Shown: positions 53,695 to 62,903, numbered from the stretch's first letter. The stretch: DNA of 64,000 bases from Firmicutes bacterium HGW-Firmicutes-1 (GCA_002841625.1 PHAG01000013.1:1-64000); one strand, 5' to 3'. Numbers and translations are program-made. The notes: a model not told the origin generated them from the letters alone.

Positions 53695-54744
53695 CTACCT
53701 CAAATATTTTATTAAATCCTCTGCTATGCGTTGAGCCATTAATGGAGGAACAGCATTTCCTACTTGTCTAAACTGCTGGGTCTTATTTCCCCAAAAAACA
53801 AAGATATCAGGAAAGGATTGAATCCTTGCACATTCCCTTACAGTTGGTACTCGATTGTATTTATAATGAAAATGATGTCTATGCCCTGTGTCAATTGTTG
53901 GTGCTGGTTTATTACTACCAAACCTTGTCCATGCAACATTAAAATTCCTAGTACTTCTAAATTCATCAGGCAGACTTTTGTAATTGCATCCATCTGGAAC
54001 CAGCGAAATAATATTCTGAACTTTCTCTGAATGTCTTGCAGCTACATGATTATATACATTTTCAGAATTTTTACGCATTAACTTTTGGTACTCATTTTGT
54101 GGCAAGGTATAGTAACCATCAACTTCTTTCCCCAATTCAAATTCCAATGGAAATAAATCGGATATTGCCATTTCACATGTAACTTTATTATCAAACTCCT
54201 TTGGAAATATAAATTCTTTGTCTTTTAAACCAACAAAAAATACTCTTTTTCGGTTTTGGGGAACACCATAATCTGCTGCACAAAGAATTTTAAAGCTAAC
54301 TATGTAACCCATATCTGCAAATTTTTTTAAAATATTTTCTTTAATTTCACCTTTGAAAAGTCCAACTAAACCAGGAACATTTTCAATAACGAACGCTTGA
54401 GGTCTTATCTCATCTACTAATCTAATATATGATAAATACAATTTATTTCTAGGATCTTCAAATAGTCTATTCCCTGAAAGTGACATACCTTGACAGGGTG
54501 GACCTCCTATGATCAAATCGATTTTTTTATTACCTATTAATGGCTTGATGTTTTCTTGATATGAAATCTGCGTGATATCTCCACAAATATGCTTAGATCC
54601 TTTATGGTTTAGTTCAAATGTTTTAAGCGCTGCAGCATCATTATCAATTCCTAATAATACCTTAAATCCTGCTTTTTTAAACCCATAAGACAACCCCCCA
54701 CATCCGCAAAACAAATCTATTGCTGTAAAAACTCTTTTTCCCAT
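53695..54744 (-). CDS. DNA cytosine-5 methyltransferase (M2)
   Basis: 349 residues from the ATG at 54744 (the longer frame reads into the preceding gene). Motifs: I (AIDLFCGCGGLSYGFKKAG), IV (IGGPPCQGMSLSG; catalytic Cys 84), VI (AFVIENVPGL), VIII (PQNRKRVFFVGL), IX/X (RRVPTVRECARIQSFPDIF...FRQVGNAVPPLM). Distinct from M1 in the target-recognition region, so the two probably methylate opposite strands or different sites. Confidence 0.94.
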   Translation of the reverse strand: MGKRVFTAIDLFCGCGGLSYGFKKAGFKVLLGIDNDAAALKTFELNHKGSKHICGDITQISYQENIKPLIGNKKIDLIIGGPPCQGMSLSGNRLFEDPRNKLYLSYIRLVDEIRPQAFVIENVPGLVGLFKGEIKENILKKFADMGYIVSFKILCAADYGVPQNRKRVFFVGLKDKEFIFPKEFDNKVTCEMAISDLFPLEFELGKEVDGYYTLPQNEYQKLMRKNSENVYNHVAARHSEKVQNIISLVPDGCNYKSLPDEFRSTRNFNVAWTRFGSNKPAPTIDTGHRHHFHYKYNRVPTVRECARIQSFPDIFVFWGNKTQQFRQVGNAVPPLMAQRIAEDLIKYLR

Positions 54745-54751
54745 ATTTAGT

Positions 54752-54922
54752 CTAAAGCCTCTTCTTTCTTGAGTCTTGTGGTTTCTCCGCATCTCTTGGT
54801 ATTGCCCAATTTTCTCCCAACTTGAATACTCCTTGGATTCTATTATCAGAACAAAGAATTTGTACTCTCCGTTGAGTAATACCCCATTTTTTTGCAGCTT
54901 CGCGAGCCGTGATATATTTCAC
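54752..54922 (-). CDS. Small helix-turn-helix protein, likely RM controller
   Basis: 56 residues. Excisionase/MerR-like helix-turn-helix: ITAREAAKKWGITQRRVQIL, wing NRIQGVFKLGENWAIP, basic tail. GTG start at 54922, with GGAAGGTG about 5-6 bases upstream. First gene of the RM operon, so probably the controller that delays nuclease expression after entry. Confidence 0.75.
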   Translation of the reverse strand: MKYITAREAAKKWGITQRRVQILCSDNRIQGVFKLGENWAIPRDAEKPQDSRKKRL

Positions 54923-54955
54923 AAAATCACCTTCCAAAATATATATCTTGTTAAT

Positions 54956-54984
54956 ATTATATTCCACGGGGCGAACAATTGCAA
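54956..54984 (-). promoter_or_regulatory. Promoter of the RM operon
   Basis: On the minus strand TTGCAA, 17 bases, TATAAT (54979-54984 and 54956-54961), a good sigma-A-type match about 35 bases before the controller start. Confidence 0.72.
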
Positions 54985-55357
54985 GCACATGAACAGATTG
55001 TTTTTTGTTTTATAAATATCTAATCATAAGAGAATGCAACTCTAATACCATAGGATTATGCTTAATAATTTCATAATAGCAATATATTCAAATATATATT
55101 GCTTGATTTGATATGTTTTTTTGATTTGAGTCTCAATATGTAAAACATGAAAGACCTGATATATTCATGAACCCTTAATCTTACTTAAAAATTTCTTATC
55201 ACAGGAACTTTATACATAGTATAAAAAAAGTTGCTAAATAATTCTTTCAAACTTTTTGGAGTAAAATTGGACTTTAGATATTTGAATAGTTATAATCAAT
55301 AATAATCTAGAATAAAGGAGGTTTATCATATTAAAAATATAAGGGGGAGTTTTAGAA
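54985..55357. other. Divergent intergenic region
   Basis: About 370 AT-rich bases between the RM operon and the acidic repeat gene. Only a possible ribosome site AAAGGAGG near 55315 with no following ATG is seen. Nothing else recognised. Confidence 0.4.
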
Positions 55358-55678
55358 ATGGACAGAATAGATTTAATTTTAAGTAATAGAGAGGAAAAAC
55401 ACGATCTGAATCATTTTTTAGATTCATTAATAGCTCTAATTATTTATGTATCGAGTATAACAGATGCTTCACATGAATTAAATGAATTAGATGATTTAGA
55501 TGAGCTAAATGAATTAGATGATTTAGATGAGCTAAATGAATTAGATGAATTAGACGAGATAAATGAGTTAGATCAGTTAGATGCGTTAGTTGAGCTAGCT
55601 GAGTTAGATCAGACAGATAAGTTATATGAAGGAGTTTCACATTATGTGGAACTCTTTAACTACTGTGTTATAATATAA
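55358..55678 (+). CDS. Acidic Leu/Asp/Glu repeat protein
   Basis: 106 residues. The middle (about 40-90) consists of a 9-residue repeat N-E-L-D-D-L-D-E-L and shorter ELD/DxL units, encoded by 27-base near-identical repeats from 55476. The N-terminal 40 residues include a hydrophobic helix (FLDSLIALIIYVSSI), and the end is KLYEGVSHYVELFNYCVII. Very negative charge. GGGGGAG precedes the ATG. It sits 30 bases before the recombinase gene and is probably transcribed with it. No known family; DNA-mimic or recombination-directionality roles are only possibilities. Confidence 0.6.
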   Translation: MDRIDLILSNREEKHDLNHFLDSLIALIIYVSSITDASHELNELDDLDELNELDDLDELNELDELDEINELDQLDALVELAELDQTDKLYEGVSHYVELFNYCVII

Positions 55679-55707
55679 TAATCATAATCCTGTGAGGTGA
55701 AATATTT

Positions 55708-57372
55708 ATGAGTAAATTTATGGATGAATTTAAAAAAGATGTTAAAGACACCGTTGACAAAGAAATAAAAACCGCATATATTTATACTCGCGTTTCAACC
55801 GAAGAACAGACAGAAGGTTATTCTCTTGAAGCCCAGGTTGATGAAATTGAAGATTATTGTAGGTATCGAAAAATTAGCATTGAGAAAAAATATTGTGATG
55901 CAGGTATTACGGGAACATCTATCGATAAACGAGAAGCTTTAAAGGATATGTTGCGAGATATTAAAGTTAATAATATAGATGCCATAATAATATGGAAATT
56001 ATCTAGAATCAGCAGAAATATGGGCGATTTAGTTGATATAGTAAAGCATCTCCAAAAGAATGATGTTGTATTAATTAGTATCACAGATAAAATAGATACA
56101 AGCACTAATATGGGACGATTTTTTTTCTATTTAGTAGGAGCGTTTGCTGAAATGGAACGAGAAAACATAGTTGTACAATCAAGACTTGGGATGAAAAAGC
56201 GAGCAGAAGAAGGAAAGTGGAATGGTGGAAAACCTGCTATTGGTTATGATTATTCATCTGAAAAAGGACTTATTATAAATGAGAAAGAAAAACAAACAGT
56301 TCTTAAAATATTCGATATGTATACAAAACAAGGCTGTGGGTACTCAAGAATTTGTAGGTTTTTAAATAATAATCTAGACGAATTTTCCACCAAAAACAAT
56401 AAAAGTTGGAGTTATGCCACTATAAAAACTATACTTGATAACCCCGTTTATGCGGGATATATACGATGGGGGAAACAACTAAATTGGGAAAAGGAGCGTA
56501 GAAAGGGTACTACAAATAATTACACGCTCTCAGAAGGCATTCATGAATCAATAATTTCTGAAGAACTTTGGGAACTTACAAGAGAAATTCGCAAAGGGAA
56601 AAAAGCTCCTGAAAAAATCACAAATCTTCATTACCTATTATCAGGTTTAGCAAAATGTCCAGTCTGCGGAGCAAGTATGGTGAGTCATAGGACTAAAGGT
56701 GCCCTAAAAAATGGTGGTATAGTATACTATAGATATTATGCGTGTTCACAATGGGCCAATAAAAAAGCTATTTGCAAACCAAATCTCGTCAAAGCAGCTA
56801 CCTTAGAAGATCAAGTAATAAAAAGAATTTCTAGATTTATTAATTCACCAAATTTATATGAAATACTAAATAAACGCCTCTCGAATTCATCTGATACAAA
56901 AGAATTGGAGGCTCAATTAAAATTAACTGAACAGAAGCTTAAAAAAAATATTGGTGCAGAAGATAAATATTATGAATATGCGGCCGATGAAGAAATATTA
57001 AAAACACTTAAAATAGAAAAAATAAAGGAGAAATTAGTAGCGCTAAATAACGAACAAATGAAATTAATTAGCGAAAAAAATGAGATAACTAAACAAATCA
57101 ATAATATTAGTAATAGTAAAATGGATATTGAGAAAATCACTTTAGTATTACAGAATTTTGAAAATCTATTTTCAATAGCCACCTTTGAAATACAAAAAAC
57201 ATTGATTCATTCATTAATAAAAGAAATTAAAATTAAGAGAAGTGACCGTATAGAGGAACGACTTTCTGAGGAAATTATTCTATGTTTAAATGACATAAAT
57301 TTAATGAATTTTCATACTGAGGAAGATCAAACCCATTTTGAGGTCACTTATGATACGGCTCACCTAAGTTAA
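55708..57372 (+). CDS. Large serine recombinase (integrase) spanning the rlmH junction
   Basis: 554 residues. Resolvase catalytic domain with Ser 30 (YTRVSTEEQTEGYSLEAQ), SRISRNMGDLVDI, AEMERENI; the recombinase domain, then a zinc-ribbon with CPVCGASMVSH...YYACSQW...C (the Cys pair is near residues 319-351), and a long coiled coil (about 390-490). The last 9 codons cross the att core into rlmH, ending YDTAHLS-stop; the original tail is apparently left at 36483. Responsible for insertion at rlmH. GAGGTG precedes the ATG. Overlaps the convergent rlmH end by 29 bases. Confidence 0.93.
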   Translation: MSKFMDEFKKDVKDTVDKEIKTAYIYTRVSTEEQTEGYSLEAQVDEIEDYCRYRKISIEKKYCDAGITGTSIDKREALKDMLRDIKVNNIDAIIIWKLSRISRNMGDLVDIVKHLQKNDVVLISITDKIDTSTNMGRFFFYLVGAFAEMERENIVVQSRLGMKKRAEEGKWNGGKPAIGYDYSSEKGLIINEKEKQTVLKIFDMYTKQGCGYSRICRFLNNNLDEFSTKNNKSWSYATIKTILDNPVYAGYIRWGKQLNWEKERRKGTTNNYTLSEGIHESIISEELWELTREIRKGKKAPEKITNLHYLLSGLAKCPVCGASMVSHRTKGALKNGGIVYYRYYACSQWANKKAICKPNLVKAATLEDQVIKRISRFINSPNLYEILNKRLSNSSDTKELEAQLKLTEQKLKKNIGAEDKYYEYAADEEILKTLKIEKIKEKLVALNNEQMKLISEKNEITKQINNISNSKMDIEKITLVLQNFENLFSIATFEIQKTLIHSLIKEIKIKRSDRIEERLSEEIILCLNDINLMNFHTEEDQTHFEVTYDTAHLS

Positions 57373-57823
57373 TCCTAAAACACCTATATACCTGCTCTAG
57401 CAAAATGACTCTCATTAATTGATGGGGGAAGGTCATCTTCGAAAAGCTCAACTTTTCATTGCATTGCTGTAAAACTTCGTCAGATAGCCCCAAAGATCCT
57501 CCGATAACGAAAGTTAGATGACCATTTCCTTGAACTCCAAGCTTCTCAATATGACTTGCCAATTCCTCTGAAGATTTGTGGGCACCATCTATTGCAAGGG
57601 CTATCACATAAGAAGAAGGGTTCATATATCTCATTATACGACTACCTTCTCTATTTTTAACTTCTATTTCCTGGGAAATAGACATATTCTCTGGTGCTCT
57701 TTCGTCAGCAAGCTCCACAATGTCTAATTTACAGTATCTACTTAATCTTTTTTCGTATTCCTGTACCGCATTTTTCAAGTAATCTTCCTTTAATTTACCA
57801 ACTGTAATCAATGTAATTTTCAA
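57344..57823 (-). CDS. rlmH: 23S rRNA (pseudouridine1915-N3)-methyltransferase
   Basis: 159 residues, SPOUT methyltransferase. MKITLITVGKLKEDYLKNAVQEYEKRLSRY is the family opening, FVIGGSLGLSDEVL is the SAM-binding turn and the end MRVILLEQVYRCFRINLGEPYHK is the conserved knot C-terminus. Methylates pseudouridine 1915 in helix 69 of 23S rRNA. Its last codons double as the attachment core for a site-specific recombinase, as in staphylococcal SCC elements (orfX). The gene remains intact with a TGA stop supplied at the junction. Confidence 0.96.
   Translation of the reverse strand: MKITLITVGKLKEDYLKNAVQEYEKRLSRYCKLDIVELADERAPENMSISQEIEVKNREGSRIMRYMNPSSYVIALAIDGAHKSSEELASHIEKLGVQGNGHLTFVIGGSLGLSDEVLQQCNEKLSFSKMTFPHQLMRVILLEQVYRCFRINLGEPYHK
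57348..57364. other. Right attachment site (copy A) in rlmH
   Basis: TTATGATACGGCTCACC within the last codons of rlmH (K-H-Y-P-E-G on the complementary strand) and of the recombinase gene on the plus strand. Its 17 bases recur at 36483 with a single change. Confidence 0.85.
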
Positions 57824-57882
57824 TTTATTACCTCCTTGCTCATCCTTTATTCAAATTATATATACTCCTAAGTAGCCTTTAC

Positions 57883-57911
57883 TTGACATTATCAGTTAAT
57901 TTAACTAAAAT
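57883..57911 (+). promoter_or_regulatory. Promoter of the hemerythrin gene
   Basis: TTGACA (57883-57888), 17 bases, TAAAAT (57906-57911). Confidence 0.6.
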
Positions 57912-57987
57912 ATAATATATATTAATGATTCAAATACTCTACTATGTTGAGCCTAGACATATTGAATTTGAAGAAAGGACGTACCTT

Positions 57988-58395
57988 ATGTCTCGAATTA
58001 TTTGGGATGACTCACTACAAATCGGAATTCAAGTAATTGATTATCAACATAAAAAGATTGCTGATTTATATAATAAGCTAGTTGATGCACTTGTTGATTC
58101 TAAGCCGAAGGAGCTAATCAATTTAATTATAAAAGAGTTTATGGAATATGCTCTAACTCACTTTGAAACCGAAGAAAATATGTTTAAGCTAGCAAATTAT
58201 GTTGATACGAAATCCCATATAGAGCAACATCAAAAATTCCAGAAAAAAGCTCGTGAAATGATTAATGGCTTCCATACTGGAAAAATCGTCCTGTCAGAAA
58301 CCACTTTACACTTTGTTCAATTGTGGATAACTGATCACATTAAAACCTCCGATATGGCATATTATAATTCATTACGAAGAGCTGGATTTAAATAA
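57988..58395 (+). CDS. Bacteriohemerythrin
   Basis: 135 residues with the iron ligands of the hemerythrin fold: DYQHKKIADLY, HFETEENMF, HIEQHQKFQ and DHIKTSD. Binds O2 at a di-iron site in the cytoplasm of an anaerobe (oxygen storage or detoxification). The start follows AAAGGA 6-9 bases upstream; the longer frame begins earlier without a site. Confidence 0.92.
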   Translation: MSRIIWDDSLQIGIQVIDYQHKKIADLYNKLVDALVDSKPKELINLIIKEFMEYALTHFETEENMFKLANYVDTKSHIEQHQKFQKKAREMINGFHTGKIVLSETTLHFVQLWITDHIKTSDMAYYNSLRRAGFK

Positions 58396-58399
58396 AGAA

Positions 58400-58432
58400 A
58401 AGTGCTCCTTAATATAAGAGCACTTCATTTTT
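58400..58432 (+). terminator. Terminator after the hemerythrin gene
   Basis: Arms AAGTGCTC and GAGCACTT around CTTAATATAA, T-rich tail. Confidence 0.85.
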
Positions 58433-58518
58433 TTGTATTATAATTATGAAAAGGTATTTTAGTACCCTGCCGTTTATTCGTAACTACAAACATCCAACTG
58501 TTATTACAAATAAAGCAC

Positions 58519-59805
58519 CTATATAACCTTAAATAAATCTTTTTTACCTTCTGAAGATACTCGACAAATATTTGCACCTAGCTTTTGAAGCTTGATTTCA
58601 ATATGTTCATATCCACGATCTATATAGTCTACATGATTAATTACTGTTCGGCCTTCTGCTGCGAGTCCTGCCAACACAAGTGCGGCACCAGCTCTTAAAT
58701 CTGTTGAAGTTACCTCTGCACCTGTTAAGCCTTGAACACCTGTAATGAATGCCGTACTACCTTCAACCTTAATATTAGCACCCATTCTATTTAATTCATC
58801 CGTATATTGGAACCTATTTTCCCATACACCTTCTGTCATTAAGCTTGTACCCTTAGTCGTTGCAAGTAGTGCTGTAATTTGTGGTTGCATATCTGTAGGA
58901 AATCCTGGATACGGCAATGTCTTTACATGTATGCTCTTAAGAGGTTCCTTCATAAATACTCTGATTCCCTCATCAAGCTCTTCAATGCCAACACCCATTT
59001 CCTTTAGCTTTGCAGAAATTGCTTCCATATGCTTAGGTATCAAATTGGTAACCGTTACATCTCCACCTGTGATTGCGCCTGCCACCATATACGTTCCAGC
59101 TTCAATTTGATCTGGGATCATCATATATTGAGTACCATGTAGCTTCTTCACACCATGAATTTTAATTGTATCTGTTCCTGAACCTTTAATGTCTGCACCC
59201 ATACTATTTAAGTAATTAGCAACGTCTACTATGTGAGGTTCTTTAGCTGCATTTTCAATCACTGTTAAGCCTTCTGCAAGAACAGCAGCTAAAACAATAT
59301 TAATGGTAGCACCTACACTAACAACATCTAAATATATATTGCTCCCTATTAACGCTTCAGCCTTTGCATTAATCATTCCATGTTCGATAGAAACCTCTGC
59401 ACCGAGCGCCTCAAAGCCTTTAATGTGTTGATCTATTGGTCTATTTCCAATATTACAACCACCTGGTAATGCTACTTCTGCTTCTTTAAATCTCCCTAAC
59501 AATGCACCTAATAAATAATAGGATGCACGAATCTTATTGATATGTTCATAATTTACACGGATTGTATTTATTTTTCTTGCATCAATTCTAATGGTATGTT
59601 CGTCAATATGATTCACTTTCACACCTAATTCTATCATTGCATCTAATAAGACAGAAATATCATTAACACATGGTACATTTTCAATAATGCACACATCCTT
59701 GCATAGTATGGACGCAGGAATAATTGCAAGCGCTGCATTCTTAGCTCCACTTACAGAAACCGTTCCATTTAACCTTTTACCACCATTTATAATCAATTGT
59801 TCCAT
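58519..59805 (-). CDS. murA: UDP-N-acetylglucosamine 1-carboxyvinyltransferase
   Basis: 428 residues of EPSP-synthase-like fold. Catalytic Cys 117 in [11 protein letters not shown] (fosfomycin target), opening [28 protein letters not shown], and the C-terminal [18 protein letters not shown]...[11 protein letters not shown]. It transfers enolpyruvate from PEP to UDP-GlcNAc in the first committed peptidoglycan step. GAGGTG precedes the ATG at 59805. Downstream of yycI in the order of the Wal locus. Confidence 0.97.
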   Translation of the reverse strand: MEQLIINGGKRLNGTVSVSGAKNAALAIIPASILCKDVCIIENVPCVNDISVLLDAMIELGVKVNHIDEHTIRIDARKINTIRVNYEHINKIRASYYLLGALLGRFKEAEVALPGGCNIGNRPIDQHIKGFEALGAEVSIEHGMINAKAEALIGSNIYLDVVSVGATINIVLAAVLAEGLTVIENAAKEPHIVDVANYLNSMGADIKGSGTDTIKIHGVKKLHGTQYMMIPDQIEAGTYMVAGAITGGDVTVTNLIPKHMEAISAKLKEMGVGIEELDEGIRVFMKEPLKSIHVKTLPYPGFPTDMQPQITALLATTKGTSLMTEGVWENRFQYTDELNRMGANIKVEGSTAFITGVQGLTGAEVTSTDLRAGAALVLAGLAAEGRTVINHVDYIDRGYEHIEIKLQKLGANICRVSSEGKKDLFKVI

Positions 59806-59967
59806 TTTACACCTCATAGTTCATTTTATAAACACCTAGATTATAACATAAATCCCCTCAAATGTAAAAGAAAAATTATTTCCTTACAATAATTGTATTA
59901 TTTCCAAAAGATTATAACTTATTCTAGTAAGAAATAAAGAGGGCGTTTTGTCTGTTTCACTTAATTA

Positions 59968-60846
59968 TTATTTCATGCTTTCAAGGCTTTTTGACCTAAG
60001 CTCATTGGTATATGCATTAATATAAAATACAAATTCATTGTGTAGCTTAATTCTATAATATGGAATTGCTTCTGCCAAAATGTTTTCTCCAAAAGAATTG
60101 CTACTAATATCATATCCAAGATCAATGCTTTTAATAGAATATAATTCACCTTCATCTAATTCTATGCTGTCCACAAAATTATATAAGGCTTCATCAACAG
60201 GATATAACTTCTCTTTCTTACCAGCGAATTCAACAGGTGCATACCTTAATATGTTAGCCTGTTCAACGCCCTTTGATGATATTTTCATTTTAACATAATT
60301 ACAAAAAATAATCTCATCTTTATAAACTTCATTATATTCCAATACATAATAATCGTCATATACTTTACTAAAGGTTAGCTCAAGATTTGGTACCGAAAGA
60401 GTAATATCCTCCGCAAATTTCTCTCCAACTTCCTCTATATCTTTCTGTGTATAGGTTTTAGGTATATAGTTATCATTGGTGCCTGTATAAGACAGAATTC
60501 CTTTTTGATTGCCTTTTAAATACTTTAGCTCTTGATTGTTTGAAGTATATTTTTCAGCTTCAGCTGTAAATTCCGTTTTAAAGGACTCTCCATTAAAAAT
60601 CACTTCTGCGATCATTTCTTTGTTTATTTGAGGCTCATGTAAAACAACTTTTCTCATTGGAAAGTTCTCTGGAACATGAGAATATAATGCAAAACCATTC
60701 TTATATAGTATTTCTCGCAGCTGCTGCGTACGTTCAGGCGATAAAGTATGCTTTTGTTGATTGTTGTTGTAACTTATATAAAAAATACAAATATTCATTA
60801 TTAAAAAAAAACCAATAAATATGTTCATTATTTTATTCCAGTTCAT
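59968..60846 (-). CDS. yycI: Two-component regulatory protein YycI
   Basis: 292 residues, with one N-terminal membrane helix (MNWNKIMNIFIGFFLIMNICIF) and an extracellular part of the YycI fold, ending FVFYINAYTNELRS. In relatives, YycH and YycI bind WalK at the membrane and tune its activity. 14 bases after yycH. Divergent from the usual length (about 260-280) only slightly. Confidence 0.85.
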   Translation of the reverse strand: MNWNKIMNIFIGFFLIMNICIFYISYNNNQQKHTLSPERTQQLREILYKNGFALYSHVPENFPMRKVVLHEPQINKEMIAEVIFNGESFKTEFTAEAEKYTSNNQELKYLKGNQKGILSYTGTNDNYIPKTYTQKDIEEVGEKFAEDITLSVPNLELTFSKVYDDYYVLEYNEVYKDEIIFCNYVKMKISSKGVEQANILRYAPVEFAGKKEKLYPVDEALYNFVDSIELDEGELYSIKSIDLGYDISSNSFGENILAEAIPYYRIKLHNEFVFYINAYTNELRSKSLESMK

Positions 60847-60860
60847 ATAGACCTCCTTGT

Positions 60861-62234
60861 TTAAAGTTCAAGTGTATGAAACTTACCATTGAATTTAATA
60901 ATCCACATCAATTTGGCCTTGTTTTCTTCCATTACATACCCCAAACACATGTCTTCAAGTTCCCCTTTACCCACATCAAAGCTACCAATAAAGCTATTTA
61001 AAGCATCTTCTAACCTACTTTTAAACACTTCTTGACCTTCTAACCCATTGATTGCAATAAGTACCCTTTTATATTTTACAACTTTCCCATTTTCAACTGT
61101 AATTTCCATAGGATATTTCATGTGAATATTTGTTAACTTTTGCTGATCCATGAGTAATGGCAACCCATCATATCCATATTTATAATAAAAAATTGTTTTT
61201 TTATCTAATACTGTATAGGCTTTCAGATAGTAATCTTGAGTCGATAGAAGAACATCTTTCGCTAAAAAGGTTTCTGCAACATTGAAGCATTCCGAAACAT
61301 TTAAAGAGGTATTGTTATCACTTAAAACGCTTGAATACTCAAATACTGCACCATTGTTGTATTTGACTATGGTATCATCATCACCATAAATCATAACATC
61401 TATGTTTGGTATTGTCCATTTAACATTGGGCGTATCAAAAAAACCGTTTACAAATTTTTCCAAGTCCTCTTTTTCAAAATTTTCATCTGTAATAAAAGGG
61501 GTACTAAAGCTTAAGCCATTGTTATATTGCAGGTTTTCAGTCGGCAAAGGCAGTAAAATATTTTCATTAAATTGTTCAATATCATTTTTCAAAGAAGATA
61601 TATACGGCGGAAAACTTTTGTCTTCCATTTTATTTATATAGGCTTTAATACTCTTGTTTTCTTCCCTTAGTTCATTTTGACCTAGGGAAAAGACGTATAC
61701 ATCACCTGTTTGATCATCTATGAAATATGCCTTAATTTTATCCGTTTTTTCTTTTGCAGGGATTAAACCCATCGTTTTGGTTGAGGAAAGATTCTTAAAC
61801 GATGATTCACTCACATTTAAGTCCCTTGCTAGTGCTTCTTTCGTCATAGACAAAGATAGTGCAAAGATCAACCCTCTGCTTTGCCACAGCTTACTATCTT
61901 CTTCATAAACATCTTCTAACTTACCCTTGCTTAACACTTTTGTAAAAGCTTTCATACTCGCTGTTAAGAGTTTGTCATAATCTAAATTTTTCTTCTGAAT
62001 AATCGTGAAATCCTTATCCGAGGCGCCTAAAAACACGCCAAGCATATGTGGTTCTGCCATATAAGCTCTATCCGGTTGCCCTTTAGGCTCACTTATGATC
62101 GCTACGGTCTTATCCAGAAAACTATAAAAAAAGTTACGGTCTGATATATTATCAAACCATAACGTTATTATTTGGTAAATACTAGTCAAAATTAATAAGC
62201 CTAAAATTAAGGATTTTACTACTGATTTATTCAT
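60861..62234 (-). CDS. yycH: Two-component regulatory protein YycH
   Basis: 457 residues with an N-terminal signal anchor (about 8-24) and the extracellular YycH domain pattern (EPHMLGVFLGASDKDFTI, NDIEQFNENILLPLPTENLQYNNGLSFSTPF). Together with YycI regulates WalK in Firmicutes. Located between the unknown exported protein gene and yycI. Confidence 0.85.
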   Translation of the reverse strand: MNKSVVKSLILGLLILTSIYQIITLWFDNISDRNFFYSFLDKTVAIISEPKGQPDRAYMAEPHMLGVFLGASDKDFTIIQKKNLDYDKLLTASMKAFTKVLSKGKLEDVYEEDSKLWQSRGLIFALSLSMTKEALARDLNVSESSFKNLSSTKTMGLIPAKEKTDKIKAYFIDDQTGDVYVFSLGQNELREENKSIKAYINKMEDKSFPPYISSLKNDIEQFNENILLPLPTENLQYNNGLSFSTPFITDENFEKEDLEKFVNGFFDTPNVKWTIPNIDVMIYGDDDTIVKYNNGAVFEYSSVLSDNNTSLNVSECFNVAETFLAKDVLLSTQDYYLKAYTVLDKKTIFYYKYGYDGLPLLMDQQKLTNIHMKYPMEITVENGKVVKYKRVLIAINGLEGQEVFKSRLEDALNSFIGSFDVGKGELEDMCLGYVMEENKAKLMWIIKFNGKFHTLEL

Positions 62235-62243
62235 AAAGCCACC

Positions 62244-62903
62244 TTATTTACTCCAAGAATTCACTGGAGATTCAATCATTTGCTTAATCATTGAACCTTG
62301 TGTTGTTTTTGTTTCGCTTGGTGCAGTCTTTTCTGGTTGAAATAAATTAATTTGAAGATTTTCTAGGTTGTCTTTTGTTTTCTCTTCTTTAACAGTAATC
62401 TTAAATAACCTATACAAAATCAAGTCACCTTTCTTAACCGCAATGACTATATGATTCTCTCCTGTCTTTAGGCGGACAGACGAATTATACACTCCAGAGG
62501 CACCAATTTTTTGTATTGATTGGTCAGAAGTCATAACGTTTCCATTTTTCGAAACATTAAAAACATTTACACCAACTATTGTTTGTTCATCACCCTTGCC
62601 AGATAATATCTTCTCATCTGCAAACGTAATAATAGAAAACTTACTATATCCTTTATTTAAAACAAAAACCTTGTAATCATCAATATCTTCGATATCATCC
62701 TTTGATATACTTTTTCCATCCTTGGAAACTGAATATAACCCTAAGCTTCCCTTTGTTGCCTTTTCTGAAAGGTCACCTTGATCAATTTTAAAGGTTAGAA
62801 AAAATGTATCCTGATCATTATCTGGCGCAGCATATGCACTTATAGAAAAACTGAATGCCATCAACAAAAAAGCCGCTAGAAAAACTATCTTTTTCAAATA
62901 CAT
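62244..62903 (-). CDS. Exported protein of unknown function in the wal operon
   Basis: 219 residues. Signal peptide MYLKKIVFLAAFLLMAFSFS ending about SAYA. The mature region is beta-rich (TFFLTFKIDQGDLS, SGVYNSSVRLKTGENHIVIAVKK, resembling a bacterial Ig-like/surface domain) with a Thr/Lys-rich C-terminal tail. GGAGGTG precedes the ATG at 62903. It is wedged between walK and yycH, where the standard Bacillus operon has no such gene, so it may be a lineage-specific accessory protein. Not recognised. Confidence 0.65.
   Translation of the reverse strand: MYLKKIVFLAAFLLMAFSFSISAYAAPDNDQDTFFLTFKIDQGDLSEKATKGSLGLYSVSKDGKSISKDDIEDIDDYKVFVLNKGYSKFSIITFADEKILSGKGDEQTIVGVNVFNVSKNGNVMTSDQSIQKIGASGVYNSSVRLKTGENHIVIAVKKGDLILYRLFKITVKEEKTKDNLENLQINLFQPEKTAPSETKTTQGSMIKQMIESPVNSWSK

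Noticed and set aside
55474-55620. Repeat block as CRISPR or minisatellite only
   Set aside because: The 27-base units stay in frame inside a gene with a ribosome site, so it is treated as a coding repeat; no spacers.
55440-55640. Minus-strand frame rich in His-Leu over the LD-repeat gene
   Set aside because: A mirror of the repeat on the opposite strand, without ribosome site.
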